DNA of 64,000 nucleotides from Georgfuchsia toluolica (GTDB taxonomy: Bacteria > Pseudomonadota > Gammaproteobacteria > Burkholderiales > Rhodocyclaceae): NCBI RefSeq assembly GCF_907163265.1, contig NZ_CAJQUM010000001.1, positions 1,364,001-1,428,000 on the forward strand, read 5' to 3'. The notes under the pieces are model-generated. The model was given only the letters and a program-made list of their open reading frames with translations, did not search any database and was not told the DNA's origin. A program made the position numbers and the translations under genes. This document shows positions 8,889-24,356 of the stretch, piece by piece. Every line of letters starts with the position of its first letter. Within the stretch, counting starts at the first letter, position 1.

Positions 8889-10037
8889 CTATTCAACACT
8901 TAGCGCATAAACGGCGCCCGACAGTGTTTGCACGACAATGCCATGGGCCATGCGCTGCGGCTCGGCGGCGATGGGGCTGTCCTCCTCCGTATTCAGACGC
9001 GCCGCAAAAGCGCCGTTCTGGCGATTCAACGCATGGACGATGCCGAGGTTGTCGGCCACCAGCACTGCATCGCCGATGATCAGCGGGCGCGACAGGCGGC
9101 GATTCGCCAGCTTGTCCTGCTTCCACAGGTTGAAGCCGTTGCTGATGTCGAAGGCCAGCACCGCGCCTTGATCGGCACTGACATAGACTGCCTTGTCGTC
9201 GGCATCGAGTCCGCCCATCGAGGAAATATCACGCGACCAGAGCTGATTGCCGTTGCTGACAGAAAAGCAGGTAACGCGCCCCTGGTAGGCAACCGCGCAG
9301 ATATTGTCGCCGCCGGCTACGGGCGAACTGGTAATGTCGGTCACGCGCTCCAGTTCGGTAGCGCCCTTGGGCATGGCCACCGCGGCCTCCCACAATTGGG
9401 CGCCATTCGCGAGCGAGATCAGCACCAGTTTGCCGCCGGGGAAACCCGCAGCAACGCCGCCGGGCAACACGGCAACGCCGACATTGGAACGCAAGGTAAG
9501 CGCCGGCGTGCTGCGTTGATAGACCCAGCGCCGTTTGCCGCCGGCAACTTCGAAAGCCTCGATACGGGAATCGCTGCCGCGGACGATCACCAGATCGGCA
9601 GACACCGCGGGTACGGAAAGAATTTCCGTGCCGGTCGCCGCTTTCCACAATGACTTGCCGCTGGCCGCATCGAAAGCCAGTATTTCGCCCTTGGGTGTGC
9701 CGACGACAACGACCTTGCCATCGCTGCCGACACCGCCGGAAATGGTTTGGTCCGTCGCGATGCGCCAGACTTCCTTGCCGTTATCGAAACGGCTCAGCGC
9801 GCCATCCGCCGCGGCGACGAACACCGAACCACCCGCTACGGCGGGAGTCAGCACATAGGGTTCCGACTTGCCAACGCTGACATGCCAGAGCGTTTTCAGA
9901 TTGACCGCCGTTTGAGTCAGCGGAGGAAGTTCAAGTGGTTTCAGCTTGTCCTTGCTGCTGGACCAAGGGTTCAGCGCAGAACAACCAACCAGCGAGACCA
10001 TCAATAAAAGCGCAGAGATGCGCAGCATGGTCCTCAC
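8889..10037 (-). CDS. bamB: Outer-membrane assembly lipoprotein BamB
   Basis: BamB is the beta-propeller lipoprotein of the BAM complex that inserts beta-barrel proteins into the outer membrane. The 382-aa product starts with a lipoprotein signal (LLLMVSLVGC, Cys about residue 19) and continues with repeated PQQ-type blades such as FDAASGKSLW and FSVSNGNQLW. Length is right for the family. Upstream is a YfgM-like gene whose stop overlaps the bamB start by 4 bases, and downstream is der: the hisS-yfgM-bamB-der order is conserved. An internal Met at residue 4 is an alternative start, giving the same lipobox. Confidence 0.95.
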   Translation of the reverse strand: MRTMLRISALLLMVSLVGCSALNPWSSSKDKLKPLELPPLTQTAVNLKTLWHVSVGKSEPYVLTPAVAGGSVFVAAADGALSRFDNGKEVWRIATDQTISGGVGSDGKVVVVGTPKGEILAFDAASGKSLWKAATGTEILSVPAVSADLVIVRGSDSRIEAFEVAGGKRRWVYQRSTPALTLRSNVGVAVLPGGVAAGFPGGKLVLISLANGAQLWEAAVAMPKGATELERVTDITSSPVAGGDNICAVAYQGRVTCFSVSNGNQLWSRDISSMGGLDADDKAVYVSADQGAVLAFDISNGFNLWKQDKLANRRLSRPLIIGDAVLVADNLGIVHALNRQNGAFAARLNTEEDSPIAAEPQRMAHGIVVQTLSGAVYALSVE

Positions 10038-10699
10038 TTGGCGACTCCCAGTGAATCGAGCTTGGCTTGCAGCATGTCGCGGTAAGACGCGTGCACATCC
10101 GGGCCATTGCCCTTCGGCGTCTGGTCCAGCGCGGCAAGCGCGGCCGTGTAGGAAGCAGCCGCTTCGGCCTTCTTGCCCTGCACCGCCAGCACGTCACCCT
10201 TGAGTTCGGCAAAGCGTGCGGCCAGCCCTGCCTGCGGCGGCGCAGCCAGTTGTTTCAGCGCTTCGTCATAGGACTTCTCGTCGAGCAGCAATGCCGCCAG
10301 ACGCAAACGCGCCAGATCCCGTACCACCGCATCCTTGCCATGCTCGGCGACCCACTGCAACTCGACGTGCGCGGTCTTGGCATCGCCGAATTCCGTTTGC
10401 ACCCGCGCCGACAACAGCGCGCCCATTGCCGCGTAAGTGGTACGCGGATATTTCTCGATCAGCATACCGGCCAGTTCGCGCGTTTTCTTGGCATCCTGCG
10501 CGCCGATCGACTGTTCAAGCGCCATGTAAATCGCCGACGCTTCCGTGGCCTGCTTGCGCTGCCACCAGTTCCAGCCCTGCCAAGCCGCCAGCGCCAGCGC
10601 AATGACAGTGATGACTGTGGTCACCAGATTGCCATGCTGCTTCCACCAGGTTTTGATTTCTTCGAGCTGTTCCTGTTCCTCAAGGTCATACACTGCCAT
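10034..10699 (-). CDS. YfgM-like tetratricopeptide membrane protein
   Basis: An inner-membrane protein with a periplasmic TPR-like domain (TPR_21/DUF2133 family); E. coli YfgM binds SecYEG and PpiD and assists periplasmic chaperoning. The chosen start at 10699 gives [20 protein letters not shown], the family N-terminus; longer upstream frames lack similarity. A membrane helix follows at about residues 21-44, then helical repeats such as [20 protein letters not shown] and [11 protein letters not shown] at the end. The product is 221 aa. It overlaps the end of hisS by 14 bases and bamB by 4, so it is coupled in the operon. Confidence 0.9.
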   Translation of the reverse strand: MAVYDLEEQEQLEEIKTWWKQHGNLVTTVITVIALALAAWQGWNWWQRKQATEASAIYMALEQSIGAQDAKKTRELAGMLIEKYPRTTYAAMGALLSARVQTEFGDAKTAHVELQWVAEHGKDAVVRDLARLRLAALLLDEKSYDEALKQLAAPPQAGLAARFAELKGDVLAVQGKKAEAAASYTAALAALDQTPKGNGPDVHASYRDMLQAKLDSLGVAK

Positions 10700-12008
10700 G
10701 TTCGTTCCTTTTGTTGTCCGCGTCGGACGACGCATCGGTTCCCAAAATAAATTCACTCACGGCAATTGCGGCGTCATCCGCCGCAATGCGCCTTTGTTCG
10801 CCGCTCTCGCGCAGCGGCTTGATCGATACTTCACCCGCCACGGCTTCGTCGTCGCCGATAATCACCGCCAGTATGGCGCCTGATGCGTCGGCGCGTTTCA
10901 TCTGCGATTTGAAACTGCCGCCGCCGCAATGCAGTTGCACCGCGAATGCGGCATCGCGCAGCCGTTCGGCCACCTTGAAAGCAGCAGCCTGCGCGGCTTC
11001 ACCCTGATGCACCAGATAGACATCCGGTGACGGTTTCTCGTGCTGGTAGCCCTGATCGGTCCATAAGGCGAGCAGCCGCTCGATACCCATCGCGAAACCG
11101 CAGGCCGGTGCAGGTTTGCCGCCGAGTTGCGACACCAGACCGTCGTAGCGGCCACCGGCGCAAACCGTGCCCTGCGCGCCGAGCTGATCCGTCACCCACT
11201 CGAACACTGTGAGGTTGTAGTAGTCCAGGCCGCGCACCAGGCGCGGATTCAGGCGCGCATGAATGCCGGCATTTTTGAGCAGGGCCTGCACGCCTTCGTA
11301 ATGCTTGAGCGAAGCTTCGCCGAGGTAATCCATCAGCTTCGGCGCCTGCTCGACAATGTCCTGCATGTCGGGATTCTTGGTGTCGAGAATGCGCAAGGGA
11401 TTGCTGTGCAGGCGGCGTCTGGCATCAGCGTCAAGCAAGGACTCATGTTGGGTCAAATAGTCAATCAGGGCTTTCCTGTGATCCTGACGTTCTTCCAGAT
11501 TCCCCAATGAATTGATTTCGAGCCGGATACCTTCGAGGCCCATATCATCCCAAAGGCGGGCGCACATGAGTATCTGCTCTGCATCAATATCCGGCCCGGC
11601 CAGTCCCAGCGCTTCGACACCGACTTGATGGAACTGGCGGTAGCGGCCTTTCTGCGGCCGTTCATGACGGAACATCGGCCCCATATACCAGAGCTTCTTC
11701 GGGCCATCGTAGAGCAGGTTGTGCTGCAGCACGGCGCGCACGCAGGAAGCCGTGCCTTCAGGACGCAGGGTCAGTGAATCGTCGTTGAGGCTGTCGGTGA
11801 AGGAGTACATCTCCTTCTCGACGATGTCAGTCACTTCGCCAATGGCGCGCGCGAACAACGGCGTTGCTTCCACCAGCGGCATGCGAATTGGCCGATAGCC
11901 GTAGGCGCTCAGCCAATCGCGCACCAATGCCTCGAACTCTTCCCACAGTTCGGCATCGTTGGGCAGGATATCGTTCATCCCGCGAATGGCTTGGATTATT
12001 TGGGACAT
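10686..12008 (-). CDS. hisS: Histidyl-tRNA synthetase
   Basis: Class II aminoacyl-tRNA synthetase charging tRNA-His, 440 aa. Class II motif 2 appears in [15 protein letters not shown] and [17 protein letters not shown]; the HisA-type signatures LVRGLDYYN and [13 protein letters not shown] are present, with motif 3 [10 protein letters not shown]. The C-terminal anticodon-binding domain spans about residues 330-425. It is 8 bases downstream of ispG, in the conserved ispG-hisS order. The C-terminal tail ([12 protein letters not shown]) runs into the start of the next gene and looks like a recent extension caused by the overlap. Confidence 0.97.
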   Translation of the reverse strand: MSQIIQAIRGMNDILPNDAELWEEFEALVRDWLSAYGYRPIRMPLVEATPLFARAIGEVTDIVEKEMYSFTDSLNDDSLTLRPEGTASCVRAVLQHNLLYDGPKKLWYMGPMFRHERPQKGRYRQFHQVGVEALGLAGPDIDAEQILMCARLWDDMGLEGIRLEINSLGNLEERQDHRKALIDYLTQHESLLDADARRRLHSNPLRILDTKNPDMQDIVEQAPKLMDYLGEASLKHYEGVQALLKNAGIHARLNPRLVRGLDYYNLTVFEWVTDQLGAQGTVCAGGRYDGLVSQLGGKPAPACGFAMGIERLLALWTDQGYQHEKPSPDVYLVHQGEAAQAAAFKVAERLRDAAFAVQLHCGGGSFKSQMKRADASGAILAVIIGDDEAVAGEVSIKPLRESGEQRRIAADDAAIAVSEFILGTDASSDADNKRNEHGSV

Positions 12009-12016
12009 AAGAACCG

Positions 12017-13270
<1,254 letters not shown>

Positions 13271-13275
13271 TACCG

Positions 13276-14079
13276 CTATTCGAGTGTGAAACGCGCGACA
13301 TCTTCCCGGGCATGGGGCTGCAAATCGACGTCATGCCCGCCATAGCTAACCTTGACCGCCGATACCCTGCCGATCCAGAGTTGATACGGCGGCTTGCCGG
13401 TTATGACTTGCTTCTGGCCATCGGAAAATTCGCCGGTCAGCAGTACCTGTCCGCTGGCGTCCTTGACTTCGAGCCAGGAACGCCCGGAAAACTCGAATGA
13501 CAATGTCGTTGCCGACTCGACGGGCGGCGATATCGCCGCTGGCAAGGGTTCCTGTGTGGTGGCTGTGGCATCGTTGGCCGGTGCCGGTTGACCGCCGGCA
13601 GGTACGACCTCCTTGGGGGCAATATCGACGATAGGTGGCGAAACCTGATGTTTCATTGCCGGCTGGGTGCCGGCAAACCAGATCATACCGCCCGACAGCA
13701 GCAGCAATATCGCGGCAAAACCAAGCTTTTTTGCATGGCGGCGATAAAAAGGTATTGGATTGGTCTCACCCATATTGGCCGGTACAACAATCTGTTCCGG
13801 AGACGGCAAGGACTGCTCCCCCAGCATTTCCAACAGTGGATCGGGCGGCAATTTCAGCAAGCGGGCATAGGCGCGAATAAAACCGCGCAGGAATGTTTTC
13901 CCCTGCAACTGTTGGAAGTCGTCGTTCTCGAGCGCTTCGATCTGCCGGACACTGAACTTCAGCGCCTCGGAAACCTCACCCAATGTCAGTCCCTTTTGTT
14001 CCCGCGCCTGACGCAATGTCCCACCCGGGAATGGATGGGAAGCATTGGTCACATCGTCAGTAATATCCTGATCGCTCAC
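13276..14079 (-). CDS. rodZ: Cytoskeletal protein RodZ
   Basis: RodZ links MreB filaments to the cell-wall elongation complex. The 267-aa protein has the expected three parts: an N-terminal cytoplasmic helix-turn-helix (about residues 20-90, with [20 protein letters not shown]), a single membrane helix (about residues 155-175, [19 protein letters not shown]), a Pro/Ala-rich linker, and a C-terminal beta domain (DUF4115) with [17 protein letters not shown]. It overlaps the upstream pilW gene by 4 bases. In many betaproteobacteria this pilF/W-rodZ-ispG order is fixed. Confidence 0.93.
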   Translation of the reverse strand: MSDQDITDDVTNASHPFPGGTLRQAREQKGLTLGEVSEALKFSVRQIEALENDDFQQLQGKTFLRGFIRAYARLLKLPPDPLLEMLGEQSLPSPEQIVVPANMGETNPIPFYRRHAKKLGFAAILLLLSGGMIWFAGTQPAMKHQVSPPIVDIAPKEVVPAGGQPAPANDATATTQEPLPAAISPPVESATTLSFEFSGRSWLEVKDASGQVLLTGEFSDGQKQVITGKPPYQLWIGRVSAVKVSYGGHDVDLQPHAREDVARFTLE

Positions 14080-14870
14080 TCCAGAGCCCCTTGAAGCAAT
14101 TTCCTGTATTCGTCGGAATCAGGGAATTTTTTATGCATCTGCGCCAGATAACGTGCCTCGTCATCGCGATTGCCGGTAAGACGGGCAATACAGTAGGCGA
14201 GGAAACTCGATGCCGCATTCGGTTTGGAATTCCGGTGCAATTCCGTAATGTAGCCGCGCGCTTCCTCATATTGTTTTTGCTGATACTTCACTTTCGCCAT
14301 CAGGAACAGCGCGCGCGCGTTGTTGGGGATCAAAGCCAATGCCCGTTGCAAGTGAGTTTCTGCCGCGTTGTAATCCTTAACTTGCAAGGAACATTCCGCG
14401 TAATTGGTCAACGCTTCCCACGGCGTCGGATACAGCGTGTTCTGCAAGGCTTCGTTGAAGTATGGAAAAGACTGCTGCACGCGCTTGGTCCGGCACAGGA
14501 ACAAGCCGTAGTTGTTGGCAATCTCGGGGTCTCCGGGCGAAAGCTGTCTGGCACGCAGAAAAGCTTCCTCGGCGGACTTGTCGTCACCCAGGCTCATATA
14601 GACCAGCGCCAGCAGATTATAGGCAGGGGTATAGTTGTTGTCGTGATTGAGGGCAGTCTTGGCCTCCTTCAGGGCGACCCCGAACTGGTTCTGTGCGTAA
14701 TACTCGAAACCCAGATCGGTATGCGCCTTGGCACGAGTGCGAGCCTCGCCCAACACCACCTCTTGCGATGCGGGAGCCTGGGCCCTGGACTGACTCGACG
14801 GCGACATGGCACAGCCAACCAGCAGACAGACGGGCAGAAACACTGCCGCAAGCCGAAGCATGAGTTTCAT
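14076..14870 (-). CDS. pilW: Type IV pilus biogenesis/stability lipoprotein PilW (PilF)
   Basis: This outer-membrane pilotin-type TPR lipoprotein helps PilQ secretin assembly and pilus stability. The 264-aa product has a lipoprotein signal ending in LLVGC (Cys about residue 20) and six TPR repeats from about residue 50, such as [20 protein letters not shown] and [20 protein letters not shown]. Length fits the family (about 250). It overlaps rlmN upstream and rodZ downstream by 4 bases each, so translation is coupled. It implies type IV pili encoded elsewhere in the genome. Confidence 0.92.
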   Translation of the reverse strand: MKLMLRLAAVFLPVCLLVGCAMSPSSQSRAQAPASQEVVLGEARTRAKAHTDLGFEYYAQNQFGVALKEAKTALNHDNNYTPAYNLLALVYMSLGDDKSAEEAFLRARQLSPGDPEIANNYGLFLCRTKRVQQSFPYFNEALQNTLYPTPWEALTNYAECSLQVKDYNAAETHLQRALALIPNNARALFLMAKVKYQQKQYEEARGYITELHRNSKPNAASSFLAYCIARLTGNRDDEARYLAQMHKKFPDSDEYRKLLQGALE

Positions 14871-15967
14871 GAGTTCACCTCCACCACTGAAATTACGGAT
14901 TTGGCATGCGCGGTCCGCTTTGACTTGTCGCGCACGCGGCCGGCAAGTTGGCCGCAGGCAGCATCGATGTCGTCGCCTCGCGTCTTGCGCGTCGTTGTCA
15001 CGACGCCGGCGGCCATCAGGATATCGGCGAAGCGGCGAATGCGCTGCGCCGGCGAACGCCGGAACGGTGAATTCGGAAACGGATTGAAAGGAATCAGGTT
15101 GAACTTGCAGGAGACATCGGAGGTGAGTTCTATCAACTCACGCGCATCGCTGTCGCTGTCATTGACATCACTCAGCATGACGTATTCGAAGGTGATGAAG
15201 TCGCGCGGCGCATGCTTGAGATAACGCCTGCAGGCTGCCATGAGCTCGCGCAACGGATACTTGCGATTAATCGGTACAAGGTCATCACGCTTGGCGTCAT
15301 TCGGCGCATGCAGCGAAACCGCCAGCGCTACCGGGCAGGCTGCGGCCAATCGATCCATCGCCGGCACGATACCCGATGTCGACACCGTGACGCGACGACG
15401 CGACAAACCATAGGCATTATCGTCGAGCATCAGGCGCAGGGCCGTGACCGTATTGTCGAAATTCGTCAGCGGCTCGCCCATGCCCATCAACACTACATTG
15501 CTGATGATGCGCTCTCCTTTCGGATCATGGCCGAGGGCGCGATTCGCCTGCCAAAGCTGGCCGATGATCTCTGCCACTGTCAGGTTGCGATTAAAACCCT
15601 GTTTGCCGGTGGAACAAAAAGCACAATCGAGCGCGCACCCCGCCTGTGTCGAAATACAAAGTGTGCCGCGGTCATCCTCGGGGATGAAAACCGTTTCAAC
15701 CGCATTGCCGTTGCCGACATCAAAGAGGAACTTGCGCGTGCCGTCATCCGATAGCGTGTCGGAGGTGAGCGTCGGCGGAACGATCACCGCATTGACCTTG
15801 AGCTTCTCGCGCAGGCTCTTGGCCAGGTCGGTCATTGCGTCAAAATCATCCTGCCCAGAACGATGTATCCAGCGCAGCACTTGCGTGGCACGAAACGGTT
15901 TCTCGCCGAGTTCGGCGAAGCAAGCCGTCAGTCCGACAGCATCGAGATCGAGCAGGTTGACCGGCAT
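14867..15967 (-). CDS. rlmN: 23S rRNA A2503 / tRNA A37 methyltransferase RlmN
   Basis: Radical-SAM enzyme that makes 2-methyladenosine in 23S rRNA and some tRNAs. The 366-aa protein has the cluster motif CALDCAFC with Cys 111, 115 and 118, the SAM-binding GMGEPLTN, and the conserved C-terminal cysteine in [11 protein letters not shown] that carries the methyl group during catalysis. Length is as expected. The gene lies between ndk and pilW; its start abuts the ndk stop by one shared base. Confidence 0.97.
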   Translation of the reverse strand: MPVNLLDLDAVGLTACFAELGEKPFRATQVLRWIHRSGQDDFDAMTDLAKSLREKLKVNAVIVPPTLTSDTLSDDGTRKFLFDVGNGNAVETVFIPEDDRGTLCISTQAGCALDCAFCSTGKQGFNRNLTVAEIIGQLWQANRALGHDPKGERIISNVVLMGMGEPLTNFDNTVTALRLMLDDNAYGLSRRRVTVSTSGIVPAMDRLAAACPVALAVSLHAPNDAKRDDLVPINRKYPLRELMAACRRYLKHAPRDFITFEYVMLSDVNDSDSDARELIELTSDVSCKFNLIPFNPFPNSPFRRSPAQRIRRFADILMAAGVVTTTRKTRGDDIDAACGQLAGRVRDKSKRTAHAKSVISVVEVNS

Positions 15968-16392
15968 TAGCGCGAGTAAATGTTCAACGCCGGAAAGTAG
16001 TAGGCAATTTCCACGGCGGCGGTTTCGGGAGCATCCGAACCATGCACTGCGTTGGCGTCGATGGACTCGGCGAAGTCGGCGCGGATGGTACCGGGCGCCG
16101 CTTTCTTCGGGTCGGTGGCACCCATCAGGTCGCGATTCTTGGCAATGGCCCCCTCGCCTTCCAGCACCTGGATCATCACCGGACCGGAAATCATGAAATC
16201 GACCAAATCCTTGAAGAAGGGACGCTCCTTGTGCACGGCGTAAAAACCCTCGGCTTCAATGCGTGAAAGGTGGGTCATGCGCGCGGCAACGATTTTCAGT
16301 CCATTCATCTCGAAGCGTGAGTAAATTTTGCCAATGACATTCTTGGCGACGGCATCGGGTTTGATGATGGACAGGGTGCGTTCGACAGCCAT
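15967..16392 (-). CDS. ndk: Nucleoside diphosphate kinase
   Basis: Transfers gamma-phosphates between nucleoside triphosphates and diphosphates. The 141-aa protein has [12 protein letters not shown] near the start and the active-site motif [16 protein letters not shown] with the phosphorylated His at residue 117. Length is typical. It heads the conserved ndk-rlmN-pilW group and is 49 bases from tilS upstream; AAGGAGA precedes the start at a good distance. Confidence 0.97.
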   Translation of the reverse strand: MAVERTLSIIKPDAVAKNVIGKIYSRFEMNGLKIVAARMTHLSRIEAEGFYAVHKERPFFKDLVDFMISGPVMIQVLEGEGAIAKNRDLMGATDPKKAAPGTIRADFAESIDANAVHGSDAPETAAVEIAYYFPALNIYSR

Positions 16393-16441
16393 TTGGTTCT
16401 CCTTGGGAATATTCCGCAGACAAAATTGAAAGTGTGGAATT

Positions 16442-17755
16442 CTACCAAGTTACCCCATCGAACTCTATCAAAAAGCCCTCTGCTCCGGGCTTGCAACGAT
16501 ATTTGGCGGCAATGCCGATGCCCGCCACCCAGACCACTTCATCTCCCGAATAAAGTACCGGGAGGTTCTTGCGGCGCCAAGGGGGAACCCCAGCCTCGCG
16601 CAGCAAATCCTTGAGTGGTCGCCGCGGTCCGCCCGGTCTGAGTTGCAGAACATCGCCGCCACGACGTGCCGAAAAATACAAAGGGCCAAAATTCAACATG
16701 GCAGCAGCGATTCCGGCGCCGACTATGGAACTGGCATGAATTTGATGGCCGCTCCATGGTATTGTCTGCTCCCCGGCCCAGACAGTTGGCGCTACCGGTT
16801 GAGGGGGAATATCCACCAGCACCTGATCGCGGAATCGCCTTAGTTCGTAATTTCCCAGCGTGAAACGGATATCGCTGTCGTGGCTGGCTGTAAGCAACTG
16901 CCGCAACATTTCCCGGACCATTGCACTGCCCGGAATTTGCAAACCCTGACGGCGCAAGTAAGACGTCAGCAGATTGGCGGCACGCAATGGAGGCAGGGCG
17001 TTCAATTGCGCAACATTCAATAATTTTGCGGCGCCGAGATCTTCTTCTGCCATCCGATCCAGCAGTTCGGCGGCCTCGCCGAATGCCCGTGCCGCACGCG
17101 CCAGACTAACCGTCGCATTGGGAAACGGCCGCTCAAGCAAGGGCATTACCTCATGACGCAGGAAGTTTCGGCTGTAATGACAATCGATATTGCTTTCGTC
17201 CTCGATCCACGACAACCCGTTCCATTTTGCATATTCGACAATTTGTTCGCGCGACACATCCAGCAGCGGTCGCAGCAGTCGCCCTCGCCGCTCAGCCATT
17301 CCGGCGGCGCCATGAACGCCAGCGCCACGCAACAAGTTAAGCAGAACGGTTTCGGCCTGATCGTCGCGGTGATGGCCGAGAAGAACCCAGTCGCATTCGA
17401 CGGCATTCAGCGCCGCATACCTCGCTTTGCGCGCCGCCGCCTCCAATCCTTTGCCGTCGCGCGTGACTTGGACCCGTCGCACCTCCAGGGCAATACCAAG
17501 CTGTTCGCATAATTTGCGGCAGCAGGTTTCCCACTCGCCGGCATGCGGGCTTAAACCATGATTGACGTGACAGGCGACCGGCTGCCTGAGTCCCAGTGCC
17601 TTGGCCGATGCAGTAGTTGCATGTAGCAGTGCCACGGAATCGATGCCGCCGGAAAGCGCGACACACAAGCCCTGGCCCGGCTCGACATGACGGGCGAGCC
17701 GGTCGCTCAACAACGCAGACAGGTCAATGGATGGTTTGCTCTTTGAATTTGCCAT
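16442..17755 (-). CDS. tilS: tRNA(Ile)-lysidine synthase
   Basis: Converts C34 of the CAU-anticodon tRNA-Ile to lysidine so that it reads AUA. The N-type ATP-pyrophosphatase P-loop SGGIDS lies at residues 35-40, with [25 protein letters not shown] and [12 protein letters not shown] following; the C-terminal half has the TilS substrate and C-terminal domains ending with [19 protein letters not shown]. The product is 437 aa. Its start lies 32 bases inside the end of accA, an unusually long but plausible overlap; there is no later Met that keeps the N-terminal domain. Confidence 0.95.
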   Translation of the reverse strand: MANSKSKPSIDLSALLSDRLARHVEPGQGLCVALSGGIDSVALLHATTASAKALGLRQPVACHVNHGLSPHAGEWETCCRKLCEQLGIALEVRRVQVTRDGKGLEAAARKARYAALNAVECDWVLLGHHRDDQAETVLLNLLRGAGVHGAAGMAERRGRLLRPLLDVSREQIVEYAKWNGLSWIEDESNIDCHYSRNFLRHEVMPLLERPFPNATVSLARAARAFGEAAELLDRMAEEDLGAAKLLNVAQLNALPPLRAANLLTSYLRRQGLQIPGSAMVREMLRQLLTASHDSDIRFTLGNYELRRFRDQVLVDIPPQPVAPTVWAGEQTIPWSGHQIHASSIVGAGIAAAMLNFGPLYFSARRGGDVLQLRPGGPRRPLKDLLREAGVPPWRRKNLPVLYSGDEVVWVAGIGIAAKYRCKPGAEGFLIEFDGVTW

Positions 17756-18692
17756 AGCCCATCAAGCGCTCCATGCGCCGTTCGATAAGCTGGGCAGGCG
17801 TCAGGCCGGAGACCTGCTTCAATGCATCTTGCAATGCGCGCTTGAGCGAGGCCGCAATGGCTGAATATTCGCGATGGGCGCCGCCAACAGGCTCGGCGAC
17901 GATGCGGTCTACCAGTCCCAGCGACTTGAGCCGCGTCGCCGTAATGCCCATGGTTTCCGCCGCCTCATTGGCTTGTTCAGCGCTCTTCCACAAAATCGAG
18001 GCGCAACCCTCCGGTGAAATCACGGAATAGGTCGCGTATTGCAGCATGATGACTAAGTCGCCGACGGCAATCGCCAATGCCCCGCCCGAGCCGCCTTCAC
18101 CAATAATTGTTGCTATCAGCGGCACCTTGAGTTCGGCCATCACGTAAAGGTTGTGGCCGATGGCTTCCGACTGGCCTCGCTCCTCGGCATCGACGCCCGG
18201 ATAGGCGCCCGGGGTGTCGACAAAGGTAAAAATCGGCAGCCCGAATTTTTCCGCGAGTTTCATCAAGCGCATCGCCTTGCGATAGCCCTCCGGACGCGGC
18301 ATGCCGAAATTGCGCTGAATTTTTTCCTTGGTATCGCGGCCTTTCTGATGCCCGATCACCATGCATGACTGACCATTGAAGCGTGCCAGGCCACCGATAA
18401 TTGCCTGGTCATCGGCAAAAGCACGATCGCCATGCAACTCCTCGAAATCGGTAAAAGCATGCTTGATGTAATCTAGCGTGTAGGGACGCTGCGGGTGACG
18501 CGCCACTTGCGCGATTTGCCACGGCGTCAGTTGCGCGTAAATATCCTTGGTCAGCGCCTGGCTTTTTACTTCGAGACGACTGATCTCATCGGAGATGTCG
18601 ACAGCGGAATCATCCTGCGCAAAGCGGAGTTGCTCGATCTTGGCTTCAAGATCAGCTATCGGCTGCTCGAATTCGAGAAAAGTGGTTTTCAT
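17724..18692 (-). CDS. accA: Acetyl-CoA carboxylase carboxyltransferase subunit alpha
   Basis: Alpha subunit of the carboxyltransferase that makes malonyl-CoA together with AccD, whose gene is also in this window at 30475-31338. The start at 18692 gives [20 protein letters not shown], the canonical N-terminus; an upstream in-frame ATG at 18731 gives only an unconserved tail. Family motifs include [38 protein letters not shown] and [11 protein letters not shown]. The product is 322 aa. It is the first gene after the rRNA operon and is separated from it by a strong terminator, so it needs its own promoter in the short gap. Confidence 0.96.
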   Translation of the reverse strand: MKTTFLEFEQPIADLEAKIEQLRFAQDDSAVDISDEISRLEVKSQALTKDIYAQLTPWQIAQVARHPQRPYTLDYIKHAFTDFEELHGDRAFADDQAIIGGLARFNGQSCMVIGHQKGRDTKEKIQRNFGMPRPEGYRKAMRLMKLAEKFGLPIFTFVDTPGAYPGVDAEERGQSEAIGHNLYVMAELKVPLIATIIGEGGSGGALAIAVGDLVIMLQYATYSVISPEGCASILWKSAEQANEAAETMGITATRLKSLGLVDRIVAEPVGGAHREYSAIAASLKRALQDALKQVSGLTPAQLIERRMERLMGYGKFKEQTIH

Positions 18693-18716
18693 GGGCGCTA
18701 TTCTAGCAAGCGAATA

Positions 18717-18753
18717 ACAAAACCCCCTCACGGCTAAGCCGGAGGGGGTTTCA
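18717..18753 (-). terminator. Terminator of the rRNA operon
   Basis: AAACCCCCTC (18719-18728) and its complement GAGGGGGTTT (18742-18751) form a 10-bp G/C-rich stem around the imperfect loop CGGCTAAGCCGG, with T-rich DNA on the downstream (minus-strand) side. It lies just past the 5S gene. The U tract is short. Confidence 0.75.
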
Positions 18754-18760
18754 AGGGGGA

Positions 18761-18876
18761 GTCTGGCGCTGACCTACTTTCGCAAGAGGTTAACTCACTA
18801 TCATTGGCGCGGTCTCGTTTCACGGTCCTGTTCGAGATGGGAAGGGGTGGTTCCAAGACGCTATGGGCACCAGACA
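18761..18876 (-). rRNA. rrf: 5S ribosomal RNA
   Basis: About 116 bases; on the minus strand it begins TCTGGTGCCCATAGC and ends GGTCAGCGCCAGAC, so the ends pair as the terminal helix. It contains the conserved CCACCCCTTCCCATCTCGAA and GCGAAAGTAGG elements. It is the last gene of the operon. Ends are judged from the terminal stem and may be off by one or two bases. Confidence 0.93.
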
Positions 18877-18985
18877 AAACTGGGTGACTCGGGGTGGGCT
18901 TTTTGGCTTGAGCCGGGTCACGATATTTGGGAGAAGTAAAGATGGGTAATGATTGCTGCGTTTGTTGCTTTCGTGCTGTTCACAC

Positions 18986-18995
18986 AAAGTTATAG

Positions 18996-19002
<7 letters not shown>
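18986..19002 (-). promoter_or_regulatory. 23S processing stem, 3' arm
   Basis: AAAGTTATAGGGTCAAG here is an exact reverse complement of CTTGACCCTATAACTTT at 21874-21890. The two arms bracket the 23S gene, giving the long stem that RNase III normally cuts to release pre-23S. Confidence 0.8.
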
Positions 19003-21873
<2,871 letters not shown>

Positions 21874-21880
<7 letters not shown>

Positions 21881-21890
21881 CTATAACTTT
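21874..21890 (-). promoter_or_regulatory. 23S processing stem, 5' arm
   Basis: CTTGACCCTATAACTTT, the perfect 17-bp partner of 18986-19002 on the other side of the 23S gene. Confidence 0.8.
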
Positions 21891-22054
21891 GCGCCCTGGT
21901 CCTCTTTCCAGATTCCCAAGTCGCTAGCCTAGAGAGCAACAAGCGCTTGTTTCTCCACCCCCACCGCCGGTTCAAGTTGGTGGGAATGAAGCAATGCAAT
22001 CACAACCCATGCGTGAATCCTTGCGGATCCACACACACTTTACTTCTTCCAAAT

Positions 22055-22065
22055 TGTTAAAGAAC
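22055..22065 (-). promoter_or_regulatory. boxA antitermination element before 23S
   Basis: The minus strand reads GTTCTTTAACAATTTGG, a close match to the rRNA boxA (TGCTCTTTAACA) bound by NusB/NusE. It lies between tRNA-Ala and 23S, where many operons have a second boxA. The remaining spacer (21891-22162) shows no other feature I can name. Confidence 0.65.
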
Positions 22066-22162
22066 CTACAACCGTTCGGTAAAAAACCGATCTCTCAACC
22101 CGCCAATTTCTTGATCACGTTGAGAGATCGACTCTTGTCAGCAGCAACTCGGGCAGCGCAAT

Positions 22163-22238
22163 TGGTGGAGGTGAACGGGATCGAACCGATGACCTCATGC
22201 TTGCAAAGCACGCGCTCTCCCAACTGAGCTACACCCCC
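22163..22238 (-). tRNA. tRNA-Ala (anticodon TGC)
   Basis: 76 bases including an encoded CCA. The minus strand starts GGGGGTGTAGCTCAGTTGGG, has anticodon loop TTTGCAA (anticodon TGC) and T-loop GGTTCGATCC, and ends CACCTCCACCA. It lies in the 16S-23S spacer after tRNA-Ile. Confidence 0.97.
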
Positions 22239-22290
22239 TCAAGCTTCGACGCCCGGTGGTTGTTATCGGCCGTGCCCCGCCTGGTATGCG

Positions 22291-22367
22291 TGGTGGGTCT
22301 GGTTGGGTTCGAACCAACGACCCCCGCCTTATCAAGACGGTGCTCTAACCAGCTGAGCTACAGACCC
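22291..22367 (-). tRNA. tRNA-Ile (anticodon GAT)
   Basis: 77 bases including CCA. The minus strand starts GGGTCTGTAGCTCAGCTGG, has anticodon loop CTTGATAAG (GAT) and T-loop GGTTCGAACC, and ends CAGACCCACCA. It is first in the 16S-23S spacer, the usual Ile-Ala order. Confidence 0.97.
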
Positions 22368-22425
22368 GCTTGTCTGCTGCCTGGAACAACCGATAGGTTG
22401 TAGGTACTTGCCGAGCTTAGCGCTC

Positions 22426-23965
<1,540 letters not shown>

Positions 23966-24356
23966 AATCTTGCTTAATTTTGTTACTCACTCAAACGAAT
24001 CTTCAAGGATTGATCAAAGTGTTACCTCTGACCAGTCTTGTCTATTTCGTGTAAGTGCCTTGCTGTATTACTTCGCTTGGCCAGAACAGAACCTCCACTT
24101 TCGTTTTGATTCGCGCCGAAAATCCAAACTTTCGTTCATATTTCCGTCGCATTGGCGCGCCTTCGATTTCAGCACCACCAACTCGTCCTCGCCTCAAAAA
24201 CCCAGCAAGCACCTACACCTATCGGTTGTTCTAAATTTTAAAGAGCCTTCGCGCCACTTCTTTTTGCGCGCTCCGCAATCAGCAGAGAGGCAGGATTATA
24301 GGAAGAGTCTTTTGGCTTGTAAAGCCCTTTCGACACTTTTTTTAGTTGGATGCATT
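23966..24356 (-). promoter_or_regulatory. rRNA operon leader and promoter region
   Basis: This 391-base stretch between 16S and the WYL gene has no coding sequence. It holds the promoter (24295-24323), a leader of about 320 bases, and a boxA-like GCTCTTTAAAA on the minus strand at 24236-24246. Upstream of the -35 is an A-rich tract (AAAAAAAGTGTCG) that could act as an UP element. I see no other feature. Confidence 0.8.
24295..24323 (-). promoter_or_regulatory. rRNA operon promoter
   Basis: On the minus strand, TTTACA (24318-24323), exactly 17 bases, then TATAAT (24295-24300). This is a near-ideal sigma-70 promoter. The tRNA promoter at 59760-59788 has the same boxes and spacing. Confidence 0.85.
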
